In this document: positions 25,792-35,711 of the stretch, piece by piece
How the letters are laid out: the number at the start of each line of letters is the position of its first letter
Position numbering within the stretch: position 1 is the first letter of the stretch
NCBI GenBank assembly: GCA_964384805.1
Contig: CAYLLO010000003.1
Location: 1 to 64,000, forward strand
Direction of reading: 5' to 3'
Origin: HGM10611 sp964384805
GTDB taxonomy: Bacteria > Bacillota_I > Bacilli_A > ML615J-28 > CAG-313
DNA length: 64,000 nucleotides
Translations under genes and position numbers: made by a program
The notes under the pieces: model-generated
The model's database searches: none
What the model saw: the letters and a program-made list of their open reading frames with translations, nothing else
What the model was told of the DNA's origin: nothing

Positions 25792-27471
25792 TTATTTATA
25801 AGATTTTATCATGTCCTCAGCTAAACGTTGGGATATAATATCATTATGTTGTGAAGAAATCATTTTAGCTAATTCCTCAATCCGTTCATCATATGATAAA
25901 TTTTGAATAGTCGTAAAGGTTCTCCCTTCTTTAACACCTTTATTAATATATAAATGATAATCAGCAGCAGCTGCTACAATTGGTAAATGGGTAATTGATA
26001 TGACTTGGGTATTTTTACTTATAATCTTTAATTTATCAGCCATACTTTTAGCAACAATACCACTAACACCTGTATCTATTTCATCAAAAATAATTGTCGA
26101 TAACTCTAAAGTATTTAATAAATTAACTTTAAAAGCAAGCATTACTCTTGACATTTCACCACCTGAGGCAACTTTAGATAATTCTTTTAAAGGCTCTCCC
26201 ACGTTAAAAGAGATATAAAATGATACAATATCTGCTCCATCTTGTTTAAAAATATCATCAGTTAATTCATCTTTAAAGATATATTCATTAAATTTAATAT
26301 CTAAATTAACTTTTTCAAGATATAATGATTTTAAGGTATTTAAAATATTATTTTTTACAATTAAAGCATTTTCTTTGCGTTTATTGGTAAGTTTTAACGT
26401 AACTTCTTTTAAAATATGATAAGCATCACTAACCGCTTTTAAATCATCTTGTAAAAGGATATCATTTTTTTCAAAACTATCTATTCTAATTTTTAGTTCA
26501 CGATGATAATTCAACAATTCTTCAAATGACATATGATGTTTACGCATCAATTCTTTAATAAAACTATACCGAGCATTTAAATATTCTAACCTTGCTTCAT
26601 CAAACTCTAAATTATTATTTTTGGATAACAATTCTTCTTCTAATGCTTGTAATTCGTAATATAAATTTTCACTTGTTTCATAATTTATTTGATAACTGTC
26701 TGAGTATTCTTTTAACTTAGATAAAATATGTTTAATATTATAAACTGCTTCAACAATATTATTTGATAAAAATAAAGTTTTTATATCTGTTAAATATTTG
26801 TAAGTAGTTTCATAATTATTTAATTCTCTTATTTCTTGTTCTATACTTTCTAATTCATTTTCCACTAACGAAGCATCATCTAATTCCTGTAATTGATATT
26901 TTAAATAATCTAAATTATCAGCTTCTTCTTTTAATTTTTTAGCTTTATTTTCATAGTTTTTTAAAGCCTCTTTATAATTATGTAAAGCTATCTGATAATT
27001 ATTTAAAATACTTAATGATTCAATATTATCAATAAAATGTACATAGTTATTAACATCAAATAATTTTTTGGTATCTAATTGTGTATGAATATCTGCTAAA
27101 TGATAAGCTATCTCTGATAGTTGACTTAAACTAACAACTGAACCATTTACGCGAACAATACTTTTACCATTGTCATTAATTTCTCGTTTTATGACAATCA
27201 TACCATCATCTAAAACATCCAAACCATACTCTTCAATGATCTTCATAACTTTTTTGCCACAATCAGTAAATACACCTTCAACAATTGCTTTATTGGTGCC
27301 AAGACGAATCATTGAAGATGAGGCACGATTACCAAATAATAGACCAATAGCATCTATAACTAACGATTTACCAGCTCCAGTTTCTCCAGTTAACACTGTA
27401 AAACCCTTATGAAAATCAATATTGATATTATCTATAATTGCGAAATTTTGTACTGTTAGAGACGCTAACAT
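25792..27471 (-). CDS. recN: DNA repair protein RecN
   Basis: SMC-like ATPase acting early in double-strand break repair. The 559 residues begin with the Walker A region GFTVLTGETGAGKSLVIDAI and contain long coiled coils in the middle (about 160-390). Near the end come the ABC signature LSKVASGGEMSRVMLAFKV and the Walker B IIFDEIDTGVSG. Length and order are normal for the family. The recN-spoIVB-spo0A order is conserved in spore-forming Firmicutes. It starts 14 bp after dxs. Confidence 0.97.
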   Translation of the reverse strand: MLASLTVQNFAIIDNINIDFHKGFTVLTGETGAGKSLVIDAIGLLFGNRASSSMIRLGTNKAIVEGVFTDCGKKVMKIIEEYGLDVLDDGMIVIKREINDNGKSIVRVNGSVVSLSQLSEIAYHLADIHTQLDTKKLFDVNNYVHFIDNIESLSILNNYQIALHNYKEALKNYENKAKKLKEEADNLDYLKYQLQELDDASLVENELESIEQEIRELNNYETTYKYLTDIKTLFLSNNIVEAVYNIKHILSKLKEYSDSYQINYETSENLYYELQALEEELLSKNNNLEFDEARLEYLNARYSFIKELMRKHHMSFEELLNYHRELKIRIDSFEKNDILLQDDLKAVSDAYHILKEVTLKLTNKRKENALIVKNNILNTLKSLYLEKVNLDIKFNEYIFKDELTDDIFKQDGADIVSFYISFNVGEPLKELSKVASGGEMSRVMLAFKVNLLNTLELSTIIFDEIDTGVSGIVAKSMADKLKIISKNTQVISITHLPIVAAAADYHLYINKGVKEGRTFTTIQNLSYDERIEELAKMISSQHNDIISQRLAEDMIKSYK

Positions 27472-27485
27472 CGTATATCACCACT

Positions 27486-29291
27486 TTACTTTTTTAATTC
27501 TTCTAATAGTTTATTATAATCTATATTATATTTTTTCTTAAGTTCATCAACTTTTCCTGTTTCTAAATATGTATCATCTAAAACTAATTGATGATATTCC
27601 CCCGTATATTTGTTATCAAATAAAAATTCTTTTACGGCACTACCTAAAGAACCAGTTTTGATAACTTGCTCATAAACAAGTATTCTTTGAGATTTTTCAA
27701 TTATTTCATTTAAACAATTAAAATCATATGGTTTTATAAAACGTGCATTAATTAATCCAACACTATCTATTAGTTTTTCTTTAACGAGTAATTCATAAAT
27801 ATCATAAACATCACTACCATAAGTAATAACATTTATTTTATTAATTGGATTAACAATTTCCCAAGTCCCATAATCAAAATCTCTTAAACTAGAATTAAGT
27901 AATAGCATTTTAGGATAACGTATGACAAATGGCCCATATGCTTTACTTAACCCCATATCTAATAACTTAATTGCTTCTTCAATACAAGAAGGAGCTGTAA
28001 TCGTCATATTAGGTATAGATGATAAAAAAGATACATCATAAATTCCTTGATGGGTATCACCATCATCAGCTACGATACCACTACGATCAACACAAAATAC
28101 TACTGGAATATTAGTTCTACCAACATCATGTAAAAGTTCATCATACGCTCTTTGTAAAAAAGTTGAATAAATAAATACCACTGGTGAAAGATTAGCCAAA
28201 GCCATGCTACTTGCTATAACAACCGCATTCTCTTCAGCAATTCCAACATCAAGAACTTTATTAGGAAAAGAATTAACATATGGTTTTAACCCAGAACCTA
28301 AAATCATAGCTGGTGATATAACATGAATTGTTTCATCTTTAACGGTTTTTTGAATTAAATATCTTGCCAAATGTTCCCCCACAATTTGACCAGTTATATT
28401 TTTAATAATTCCTGTTTTAACATCAAACGGCAAAACACTATGCCATTTACCATCTACATCATTTTCAGCATATTCATAGCCTTTTCCCTTAATAGTCTTA
28501 ACATGAAGAATAACACTTTGTTTAGATTCTTTCGCAAAAGTTAAATAATAATTTAATTGATTAAAATCATGACCATCTATTCCTTCAAAATAACGAAATT
28601 GTAAGGCCGAAAAAATATTAGGATTAGGATAAATAAAAGATTTAATAGAACTTTTGATTCTAAAAAAGAAATTACTTAATACTTTAGGAGAAACACGACG
28701 TTTACGATTCACTCTTATTTTATTAAATACTTCGGCTAAAGCACCAACATTCTTAGATACACTCATATCATTATCATTAATAATTATTATTACTTTGTGA
28801 TTTTGCTTAGTTGCTAAAAAATTCAAAGCTTCCATTGCTAAACCATTAGTAACTGAGGCATCTCCTATTACTACCACAATATTGCCAATTGTATTATCAA
28901 ATTCTTTAGCATATGTTAACCCAATAGCAGCAGAAATCGATGTTGAACTATGTCCAGCTTCAAATATGTCATGTTCACTTTCACTTTTTTTAGCAAAACC
29001 ACTTATTCCTTCGAATGTACGAAGATTATGCTCATTGATTAATCTTCCTGTTAAGATTTTATGAGTATAAGTTTGATGAGAAACATCAAAAATTATTTTA
29101 TCTTTAGGGCTATCAAAAACTTTATGTAAAGCAATTGTTAATTCAACTATTCCTAAATTAGAAGATAAATGTCCTCCTGTTTTACTAACAGTTTCAATTA
29201 TTTGCTTTCTAATTTCTGATGCTAAATCTTTTAGCTCATTTTCACCCATATTTTTTAAATCACCAAGGTTATTTATTGGTAATTTGTCCAT
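27486..29291 (-). CDS. dxs: 1-deoxy-D-xylulose-5-phosphate synthase
   Basis: Thiamine-diphosphate enzyme that starts the MEP isoprenoid pathway from pyruvate and glyceraldehyde 3-phosphate; ispG of the same pathway is at 54329. The 601 residues show the N-terminal TPP region (TGGHLSSNLGIVELTIALH, then VIGDASVTNGLAMEALN in place of GDGALTGG). The transketolase pyrimidine domain carries the catalytic Glu in VGIAEENAV and the DGDTHQG loop. I set the start at MDKLPINNL (29291), just behind GGAGGG; the frame continues upstream over xseB without a site. It is slightly shorter and more diverged than Bacillus Dxs but has the key motifs. Confidence 0.94.
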   Translation of the reverse strand: MDKLPINNLGDLKNMGENELKDLASEIRKQIIETVSKTGGHLSSNLGIVELTIALHKVFDSPKDKIIFDVSHQTYTHKILTGRLINEHNLRTFEGISGFAKKSESEHDIFEAGHSSTSISAAIGLTYAKEFDNTIGNIVVVIGDASVTNGLAMEALNFLATKQNHKVIIIINDNDMSVSKNVGALAEVFNKIRVNRKRRVSPKVLSNFFFRIKSSIKSFIYPNPNIFSALQFRYFEGIDGHDFNQLNYYLTFAKESKQSVILHVKTIKGKGYEYAENDVDGKWHSVLPFDVKTGIIKNITGQIVGEHLARYLIQKTVKDETIHVISPAMILGSGLKPYVNSFPNKVLDVGIAEENAVVIASSMALANLSPVVFIYSTFLQRAYDELLHDVGRTNIPVVFCVDRSGIVADDGDTHQGIYDVSFLSSIPNMTITAPSCIEEAIKLLDMGLSKAYGPFVIRYPKMLLLNSSLRDFDYGTWEIVNPINKINVITYGSDVYDIYELLVKEKLIDSVGLINARFIKPYDFNCLNEIIEKSQRILVYEQVIKTGSLGSAVKEFLFDNKYTGEYHQLVLDDTYLETGKVDELKKKYNIDYNKLLEELKK

Positions 29292-29301
29292 ATTAACCCT
29301 C

Positions 29302-29511
29302 CTAATTTTGGAAAGGCACCTCTCCATTTGGTGTCATTTTTTTGACTACTACTTCTTTAGCTTCTTCCAAACGTTTTTTACATTCAGCACTAATTAGTAA
29401 TCCTTGTTGATATTTTTCAACCGAATCTTCTAATGATAAATCTCCTTTTTCTAGTGCTTCAACTATTTCATTTAACTCTTTTAATAACTCTTCAAACTTT
29501 TTATTTTGCAT
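29302..29511 (-). CDS. xseB: Exodeoxyribonuclease VII small subunit
   Basis: A 69-residue partner of XseA in the nuclease that degrades single-stranded DNA. The family block FEELLKELNEIVEALEKGDL followed by SLEDSVEKYQQGLLI is present in full. It lies three bases after xseA and ten before dxs, in the conserved nusB-xseA-xseB-dxs order, so the genes are co-transcribed. Confidence 0.95.
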   Translation of the reverse strand: MQNKKFEELLKELNEIVEALEKGDLSLEDSVEKYQQGLLISAECKKRLEEAKEVVVKKMTPNGEVPFQN

Positions 29512-29514
29512 ATT

Positions 29515-30948
29515 TTATTCCTCACTTAATTTTACTTTTTCAATATTTGTAGTTATAGTACCATCTTTCAATCGAATTTCTAAAGAATCTTTTTGACTAA
29601 TATCTTTTACCGAAGAAACAACTCTCTTGTTTTGATAAACAATTGCATATCCCTTACTCATTAAATTAAGAGGATTTAAAATGATTGCTTTTTCGATTAA
29701 ACTTTGAAGTTGTTTGCCTTTTAATTCTACTGAGTGAATTAATAAATCATTAACTTTAAATATTTTATTTTCTACTTCTGAATATTTCTTAAAAATAGGT
29801 TCTAAAACTAATTCTTTACGTAATTTTTGATAATATATGTTTATTGACATTTCTCTATTATTTAAAACATTACGATAGGCCATATCTAAACGTGAATCTA
29901 AATTGTAAAGATTTTGTTCAAAAGCAAGTAAAATATTTTTAGGAGAATATCTTTCTAATGTTTGAACTTTTTCTATATATTTATTTTCATATCGTTCAAA
30001 AACATTTAAATAATTATTTAATCCATAAGATTTAATTAATTGTCCAAATATTTTTTCACTACTATTGATGATTCCATAAACTTGATTATTCATTCGTTCA
30101 ATTATTGATTCAAGAGATTGAATAATATCTTTTTTCTCTTTGGTCAAAACCATTGCTGCTCCTGTTGGTGTAGGTGCTCTAAAAGACGATACAAAATCAC
30201 AAATTGTAAAATCTGCTTCATGACCTATAGCCGAAACCGTCGGAATTGGGGAAGCAAAAAGTGTTCTAGCAAGTATTTCATCATTAAAACATGCTAAATC
30301 TTCATAACTACCACCACCACGCCCAATAATAATAACATCAGCTTGATTATCTTTATACACTTCTTTTAAAGCTCTTACTAAATCTTTTGAGGCCTCAAGT
30401 CCTTGAACAAGGGCAGGGTATAAAATGATTTTCGCAAATGGTAAACGACGATTAAAAGTCGAAATAATATCATGAATAGCATCCCCCGTTGCGGCAGTAA
30501 CAACAGCAACATTCATTGGATATTCTGGAAGAGGTAATTTATGATTTATATCAAATAAGCCTTCTTTTTGGAGTTTTTCTTTCAACTCCAAAAATTGTTG
30601 ATATAATTTACCTACACCATCACGTTCAATATAATTAATTACAATGGAATAACTTCCTCTTTTTTCATATACCTTTACTGAACCAACTACTTGAACAATA
30701 ATTCCATCTTCCAATAAAAAATCAATATTCAACATTTGATAATTAAAAATCATTGCTGAAATCACACTATATTCATCTTTTAAAGAAAAATAAGCGTGGC
30801 GTCCAGAAATTTTAAAATTCGAAATTTCACCACGCAAATAAATTTCTTGTAGATGAATATCACTGTCAAATTTATAATTAATATAGCGATTTAAAGATGT
30901 CACACTCAAAAACTCAATATTATGAAATTTTTCTAAATCTACTCGCAT
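29515..30948 (-). CDS. xseA: Exodeoxyribonuclease VII large subunit
   Basis: Catalytic subunit of exonuclease VII. The 477 residues have an N-terminal OB fold (LRGEISNFKISGRHAYFSLK). The nuclease domain shows VIIIGRGGGSYEDL, then IPTVSAIGHEADFTICDFVS and RAPTPTGAA, followed by a long coiled-coil C-terminal arm that binds XseB. Its start overlaps nusB by 10 bases, indicating translational coupling. Confidence 0.97.
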   Translation of the reverse strand: MRVDLEKFHNIEFLSVTSLNRYINYKFDSDIHLQEIYLRGEISNFKISGRHAYFSLKDEYSVISAMIFNYQMLNIDFLLEDGIIVQVVGSVKVYEKRGSYSIVINYIERDGVGKLYQQFLELKEKLQKEGLFDINHKLPLPEYPMNVAVVTAATGDAIHDIISTFNRRLPFAKIILYPALVQGLEASKDLVRALKEVYKDNQADVIIIGRGGGSYEDLACFNDEILARTLFASPIPTVSAIGHEADFTICDFVSSFRAPTPTGAAMVLTKEKKDIIQSLESIIERMNNQVYGIINSSEKIFGQLIKSYGLNNYLNVFERYENKYIEKVQTLERYSPKNILLAFEQNLYNLDSRLDMAYRNVLNNREMSINIYYQKLRKELVLEPIFKKYSEVENKIFKVNDLLIHSVELKGKQLQSLIEKAIILNPLNLMSKGYAIVYQNKRVVSSVKDISQKDSLEIRLKDGTITTNIEKVKLSEE

Positions 30949-31403
30949 TTATTTAAATATTCCTTAATATCATCTAATACACGGTTCGTAAATTTTGATT
31001 GAGCCTCATCGTCTAAATTACTATATTCTTTAGTTATTTCAATTGCTTCATCAATGACAATACTAGCTGGTGTTTTAGTTTCTAATAATTCATATACCGC
31101 AAGTCTAATTATAGCTCTATCTACATAAGATAATCGTTCGATTGTCCATTTTTTTAAATTAACTGCAATTATTTCATCTATTTTAGATAAATTATGTTTT
31201 ACACCTAAAACCAATTCTTGAACAAAAGGATTATTTTCAAGAATAAAAGCTTCAATTTCTGAATTATTTACTTCGTATTTATAATCTGGATCCATTACAA
31301 ACTCAATTTTTTTTGATAAATCTTCTAATTCATTATAAGAATTATTTAAATCTAAAGAGAATAAAATTTTCATTGCGCATATACGACATACATGACGATT
31401 CAT
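30939..31403 (-). CDS. nusB: Transcription antitermination factor NusB
   Basis: RNA-binding protein that with NusE (S10) binds boxA to allow rRNA antitermination. The 154 residues are all-helical and end with the typical ETKTPASIVIDEAIEITKEY, then FTNRVLDDI. The start at MNRHVCRI (31403) is chosen because GGAGG lies nine bases upstream. It opens the nusB-xseA-xseB-dxs-recN series. Confidence 0.94.
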   Translation of the reverse strand: MNRHVCRICAMKILFSLDLNNSYNELEDLSKKIEFVMDPDYKYEVNNSEIEAFILENNPFVQELVLGVKHNLSKIDEIIAVNLKKWTIERLSYVDRAIIRLAVYELLETKTPASIVIDEAIEITKEYSNLDDEAQSKFTNRVLDDIKEYLNKCE

Positions 31404-31531
31404 ATAAAAGTCCTCCAATAAGGTACTCTTATTATACTATATCTTTCATTTTTTTTCAAGGAAAATCAAATATTCTTGTTTAAAATTTCTTACATACTAA
31501 TAAATATTCACCTTTAAGTATTTTTATGAAA

Positions 31532-31563
31532 GAAAAAATCAAAGATTTTCTCTTTGATTTTTC
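31532..31563 (-). terminator. Terminator overlapping the end of the small upstream gene
   Basis: AAATCAAAGA (31536-31545) pairs with TCTTTGATTT (31551-31560); on the minus strand a T-run follows. The hairpin includes the last codons and TGA stop of the gene ending at 31539. Confidence 0.7.
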
Positions 31564-31721
31564 TTATTATAATCATCTTCGACATGTTGTGAATACTCTT
31601 GCTGCAAATAATCATATCTTTCTCTAGCATCAACATAAGTCGCAAGCTCTACATCATTGATTAAATCTCGATTGGTAATCAGCAATGCTTCGTTATTTAA
31701 CTTACTTTTTCTTCTATCCAA
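31539..31721 (-). CDS. Small acidic protein, unknown function
   Basis: A 60-residue hydrophilic protein I do not recognise. It contains NDVELATYVDARERYDYLQQ and is rich in Asp, Glu, Asn and Tyr, probably helical. The best start is TTG at 31721, eight bases after GGAG; an ATG five codons upstream has no ribosome site and would overlap that site. It stands between trmL and nusB and is followed at once by a terminator, which suggests it is expressed on its own or with trmL. Confidence 0.5.
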   Translation of the reverse strand: MDRRKSKLNNEALLITNRDLINDVELATYVDARERYDYLQQEYSQHVEDDYNKKNQRENL

Positions 31722-31767
31722 ATAAATCACTCCCATAATAGTATTTACATTATGAGATTAAATATGA

Positions 31768-32286
31768 TTATTTCAATAACCAATCTTTACCTTTTAAAGT
31801 TTCAGGTTCATAACGTGATAAATCATTATAGTCTTGTTGTCTTAGAGCTTCAAATATTACAACTGCAGCAACATTACTAATATTTAATGAACGAATTTTA
31901 TCATTAGTCGGTATTCTAATACAATCATCTAAATATGTTCTTAGAATTTCTTTAGGAATACCAGTTGATTCTTTTCCTATAATAAAGTAATATGTTTCAT
32001 TAGGATCATTTAGTTTTAATTCATGAGGAGTTTTCATTCCATATCTCGTCAAAAAATACATTTTTCCATGATTTTTACTTTTAAAATCTTCCCAATTTTC
32101 ATACACTTCAAAATCAACATTATCAAAGTAATTAACAGCACTTCGATGTAAATGAGCATCCTCTAACTTAAAACCTAAAGGTTTAATAAAATGTAACTTA
32201 GTATCCGTACCTGCACAAGTACGCATTATATTACCCGAATTTTGAGGTATTTCTGGTTCGTATAAAACAATATTATTTTTGGCCAT
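31768..32286 (-). CDS. trmL: tRNA (cytidine/uridine-34-2'-O)-methyltransferase TrmL
   Basis: SPOUT-class enzyme that methylates the wobble ribose of tRNA-Leu. The 172 residues are typical: LYEPEIPQNSGNIMRTCAGT at the start, the SAM-binding knot with FIIGKESTGIPKEI, and SLNISNVAAVVIFEALRQQ near the end. A tRNA-Leu (CAA) gene lies 3.3 kb away; that is probably coincidence. It lies 11 bp after the MATE gene on the same strand. Confidence 0.95.
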   Translation of the reverse strand: MAKNNIVLYEPEIPQNSGNIMRTCAGTDTKLHFIKPLGFKLEDAHLHRSAVNYFDNVDFEVYENWEDFKSKNHGKMYFLTRYGMKTPHELKLNDPNETYYFIIGKESTGIPKEILRTYLDDCIRIPTNDKIRSLNISNVAAVVIFEALRQQDYNDLSRYEPETLKGKDWLLK

Positions 32287-32297
32287 ATTATCACCTT

Positions 32298-33704
32298 CTA
32301 TGTTAATTTAGCTAATCTTTTTTTCATCGAACTTACACGTGGTAAAAAATCGACAAATTGATATAAAATAGTTCCCAAAATACAAGCTCCAAAATTACTA
32401 ATAACCATACAGAGCCATAAAGACTGAGTACCTACTTCAAAAACATTGAGCATCAAAAGTAAAATTGGTACTCTTAAAACCCAAAGTCTAATAGTTGATA
32501 AAAATAATGAAAAATCTGTTCTTCCTGCTCCTTGAAAACAACCATTAAAGCACTGAAAAATGCTCATTAAAGGAAGCCCCAGTAACAAATAAAATAAATA
32601 CTTAACACATAAATCAATGTCTTGTTGTTGAATAAGAAAAATTCCAGCAAGTTGTGGTCTAAATGGCAACAATATTAAGCCTCCAATTACTCCAATTCCT
32701 AATGATAACGCCATTGCTAGATTAAAAGATTTTTTAGCTCTTGAAATATTACCAGAACCAATATTTTGTCCTACAAAGGTTGCCAGAACTGAACTTACTC
32801 CCATTGCTGGAAATAGTAACATTGAGTTTATTCGATTGCCAATTGTAATCGCACTCAATATCGAATCATCATAACCAGCAATAACAGAATTAATAATAGC
32901 AAAACCTAAAGAAGTAAATGCTTGACTAATAGCTGATGGCCATGCAAGTTTAAAAATTTGAATTATTTTATTAGTATCTATTTTTAAAGCCTTAAAAGTT
33001 AACTTCATTTCTTTACTTTTAAACATGTGAATTAGAACAATTGGTACTAAGATCATATTGGATATAACTGTTGCATATGCAGCTCCACTAAGATCCATTT
33101 TAAGACTCAAAACAAAAAAACATGTTATTACAATATTTAAAATAATCGATAAAATACTCCAAATAACTGGCATAATTGTATCACCAATTGATTGTCGTGT
33201 TGCTTGATAAGCAAAAAAGATAAATAACCCTGTCATTTCAAAAGAACGAATACGTAAATATCTTAAGGAATATTCATACAAATTTGCTTCTGCATTCATT
33301 AATTGTAGAATAGTAGGGCATAAAAAATACAATAATATATTAAATACAATTCCAATTATTCCACAAATAATTAACAATTGTCCGCTAATTATTGACGCAT
33401 CTTCTTTTTTCTTTGCTCCTATATATTGACTCATTAGAGCTGTTCCAGCAATCATTACTCCCATTGCTAAAGCTTGAAAAATTGAGATTACTGGACCTAC
33501 AAAACCAATTGCCGCTATCTGATTACTAACAATATCGGCGGGTGCATCCATTTTACCTACCACTAACATATCAACTACATCATGAAACGCTTTAACAATA
33601 TTATTAAACATAATTGGTAAAGATAGTAAAAAAATCCCTTTCAAAATGTTTTTATCATACAATATTCTTTGTTGCTTGACATCAACTTCATTTATAATTG
33701 TCAT
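32298..33704 (-). CDS. MATE family multidrug/cation exporter
   Basis: Integral membrane antiporter of 468 residues with twelve predicted helices, in the MATE (NorM/DinF-like) superfamily. The first-helix region LLSLPIMFNNIVKAFHDVVD with DMLVVGK and the second-half copy KLAWPSAISQAFTSLGFAII show the two-fold repeat of the family. Substrate unknown. I choose the start MTIINEVDVK (33704) because GAGG precedes it at workable distance; the frame extends to 33755 without support. Confidence 0.92.
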   Translation of the reverse strand: MTIINEVDVKQQRILYDKNILKGIFLLSLPIMFNNIVKAFHDVVDMLVVGKMDAPADIVSNQIAAIGFVGPVISIFQALAMGVMIAGTALMSQYIGAKKKEDASIISGQLLIICGIIGIVFNILLYFLCPTILQLMNAEANLYEYSLRYLRIRSFEMTGLFIFFAYQATRQSIGDTIMPVIWSILSIILNIVITCFFVLSLKMDLSGAAYATVISNMILVPIVLIHMFKSKEMKLTFKALKIDTNKIIQIFKLAWPSAISQAFTSLGFAIINSVIAGYDDSILSAITIGNRINSMLLFPAMGVSSVLATFVGQNIGSGNISRAKKSFNLAMALSLGIGVIGGLILLPFRPQLAGIFLIQQQDIDLCVKYLFYLLLGLPLMSIFQCFNGCFQGAGRTDFSLFLSTIRLWVLRVPILLLMLNVFEVGTQSLWLCMVISNFGACILGTILYQFVDFLPRVSSMKKRLAKLT

Positions 33705-33800
33705 AGTTTTTTTCCTCATTATCATTATTATACACCAAAAACACCAATAATACAAAATTTTTGTTTTACTTGAACAAAAGAAAAATATTTAATTTCACTT

Positions 33801-35264
33801 TTATTCTTTAGGATTCCATTTTTGATTATTATCAGTTACTTTTTCAATAACTTCAATCATTAAATCACGATATAATTTGTTACTATTAGTAATATCAATT
33901 CCTTTTAAAAACGGATATTCAGCTTTATCAAAAACATAATCAATAGTCGCTACATTATAGTATTGATTATCAAATAAAGTTTTCCCATTAATAATAACTT
34001 CATTACCACTTCTAATAAATGATTCACTAGCAACTAAACCGCTATTTTCCAACAACTTCTTAATATCAGAACCTAATAACTTACAAGTTTTAATTAAATT
34101 ATCAAAAGGCATTATTTGATATATTTTTGCAATTGTAATATCTTGATTAGCATAAATCGGAAAGGCATCGGCTCTAATACCTCCAGAATTAGCAAAGGCT
34201 ATATCAACATTTAATTCTTTTTGTAAAATATTTGGTCCCCATTGTCTAACATCATAAACCGTAATTTTTGTTTCTGATGTACCAATAACTTTATTAAAAA
34301 AAGGTGCAGTTTCTTTTTCTAATCTTTTTACGTATTTATTTAATGAATTATTTTGCGGCTTACTACTTGTCATCTCTATTGTTAAGACACTTGGATTACT
34401 CAAAGTTTTATTTTCCTGATTTACTTCAAAGTTAATTATTCCCACATACTCCCCTGATGACCCAGCTTGAACAACTGGCACTTTTCGACCATCTATAGTT
34501 GTAATCATTGAGGTATTATTTTCATGAAGATGTCCATTAATAATAGCATCAATTTGCTCATCACCAGTCAAAGCTGCTAAAGATGAGTTAGTCGCATCTG
34601 TTCCATCATGTCCCAAAGCAATAACAACATCACAATCTTTTTCATTACGTAACATCGAGGCATAATCAGCAATTATATCAACAGGCATCAAAAATTTATA
34701 ATCTTCTATCATTTGTGTTGCTATATCACTTTCTAAACCATATCCGATATATCCAATAATACCGATTATTAGTCCTCCTCGTTCAATAATAGTATACGGC
34801 TCAACATAATCAGGCAAATCGTTTCTACTTTTTTGAATAATATTAGCACCTAAAAAAGGAAAATCAGCTTCTCCATTTTTTATATTACCATCTCGATAAG
34901 CCAAAATTGTATCTAAAGACCAATCAAATTCATGATTTCCAATTGTCATAGCATCAAACTTAATCATATTCATCAATTCAACAACACTTTTTCCTTGGTT
35001 ATAGTATGATAATCCCGTCCCTTGAAACATATCACCTGCAGACAATAAAATTGTTTCATTGGGCGATTTTTCTTTGGCTTTTATCATATATTCACCGAAT
35101 CTCGCAATACCATATGCCCCATCTGTTTCAGATATTGCTCCATGGAAATCATTAATTGTATAAATTGTTAATTTAGTAGCAGGCATCTGACTTTTGTCAT
35201 TACAGCTACTAAATGTAAAAACCAAGAATAGTCCTAAAATAATTTTTAAATATTTTTTAATCAT
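33801..35264 (-). CDS. Lipoprotein 5'-nucleotidase / 2',3'-cyclic phosphodiesterase
   Basis: Surface metallophosphoesterase that releases nucleosides from extracellular nucleotides. The 487 residues start with a lipoprotein signal ending FSSC. The metallophosphatase domain shows TINDFHG (about 39), LSAGDMFQG, IGNHEFDW and ALGHDGTD with INGHLHE. The C-terminal nucleotidase domain contains IAFANSGGIRAD and PFDN. Metal ligands all look intact. Its 5' leader contains an unusual hairpin between the ribosome site and the start codon (see that entry). Confidence 0.92.
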   Translation of the reverse strand: MIKKYLKIILGLFLVFTFSSCNDKSQMPATKLTIYTINDFHGAISETDGAYGIARFGEYMIKAKEKSPNETILLSAGDMFQGTGLSYYNQGKSVVELMNMIKFDAMTIGNHEFDWSLDTILAYRDGNIKNGEADFPFLGANIIQKSRNDLPDYVEPYTIIERGGLIIGIIGYIGYGLESDIATQMIEDYKFLMPVDIIADYASMLRNEKDCDVVIALGHDGTDATNSSLAALTGDEQIDAIINGHLHENNTSMITTIDGRKVPVVQAGSSGEYVGIINFEVNQENKTLSNPSVLTIEMTSSKPQNNSLNKYVKRLEKETAPFFNKVIGTSETKITVYDVRQWGPNILQKELNVDIAFANSGGIRADAFPIYANQDITIAKIYQIMPFDNLIKTCKLLGSDIKKLLENSGLVASESFIRSGNEVIINGKTLFDNQYYNVATIDYVFDKAEYPFLKGIDITNSNKLYRDLMIEVIEKVTDNNQKWNPKE

Positions 35265-35273
35265 TTTCTAGTA

Positions 35274-35303
35274 ATGTAGACCCCTTATGTCTACATATCT
35301 CCT
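35274..35303 (-). promoter_or_regulatory. Hairpin between ribosome site and start codon of the nucleotidase gene
   Basis: On the minus strand AGGAG (35303-35299) is followed by ATGTAGAC, a seven-base loop with GGGG, and GTCTACAT (35274-35296). The real ATG comes about 35 bases after the AGGAG. If the hairpin forms, the site and ATG come to normal distance; if not, the ribosome would meet ATG-TAG, a start-stop pair, right after AGGAG. A folding-dependent translation switch is therefore conceivable. Confidence 0.4.
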
Positions 35304-35575
35304 TTCAATTTTCTAAAATATCATAACACATAAATACAAGTTAAAATATATAATGTGTTAACTACTTTTAAAATCATTAACCTATAATTTTATTTATTAT
35401 AAAAAGATTAATATAGTTCTTTTATGTTTTCTTCTTATAAAAACTCAATAGTAGTTTCTTTTCTCATATTCACAATTATGATACACTTCAAACTAATATA
35501 TCCGTAATTTATTATAACATTTTTCAGTTAGTTTTCATCAAATAATACCCTACTATTTTTGTTATTATTAATTAC
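35304..35575. other. Gap upstream of tRNA-Leu with no gene
   Basis: Very AT-rich intergenic DNA upstream of the divergent nucleotidase gene and tRNA-Leu. I see no reading frame with a ribosome site and no strong hairpin. It probably contains the nucleotidase promoter, which I cannot place with confidence. Confidence 0.4.
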
Positions 35576-35604
35576 TTGCATTTTTCAGTTAATTACGATA
35601 TAAT
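35576..35604 (+). promoter_or_regulatory. Promoter of tRNA-Leu
   Basis: TTGCAT (35576-35581), a 17-bp spacer and a perfect TATAAT (35599-35604) end 10 bp before the mature tRNA 5' end. Confidence 0.75.
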
Positions 35605-35614
35605 TATAAAGCAT

Positions 35615-35700
35615 GCCAGTGTGGTGAAAAGGTAGACGCGCTAGACTCAAAATCTGGTATCTGAAAGGATGTGTGGGTTCGAGTCCCACCACTGGCACCA
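35615..35700 (+). tRNA. tRNA-Leu (CAA)
   Basis: A class II tRNA of 86 bases with a long variable arm. The acceptor arms GCCAGTG and CACTGGC pair perfectly, the anticodon loop CTCAAAA gives CAA (leucine, UUG codon), the T arm is GGGTTCGAGTCCC and CCA is encoded. An AT-rich, apparently imported patch begins about 170 bp downstream, but no copy of the tRNA 3' end is found at its far side. Confidence 0.96.
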
Positions 35701-35711
35701 TTAAAAATGAC

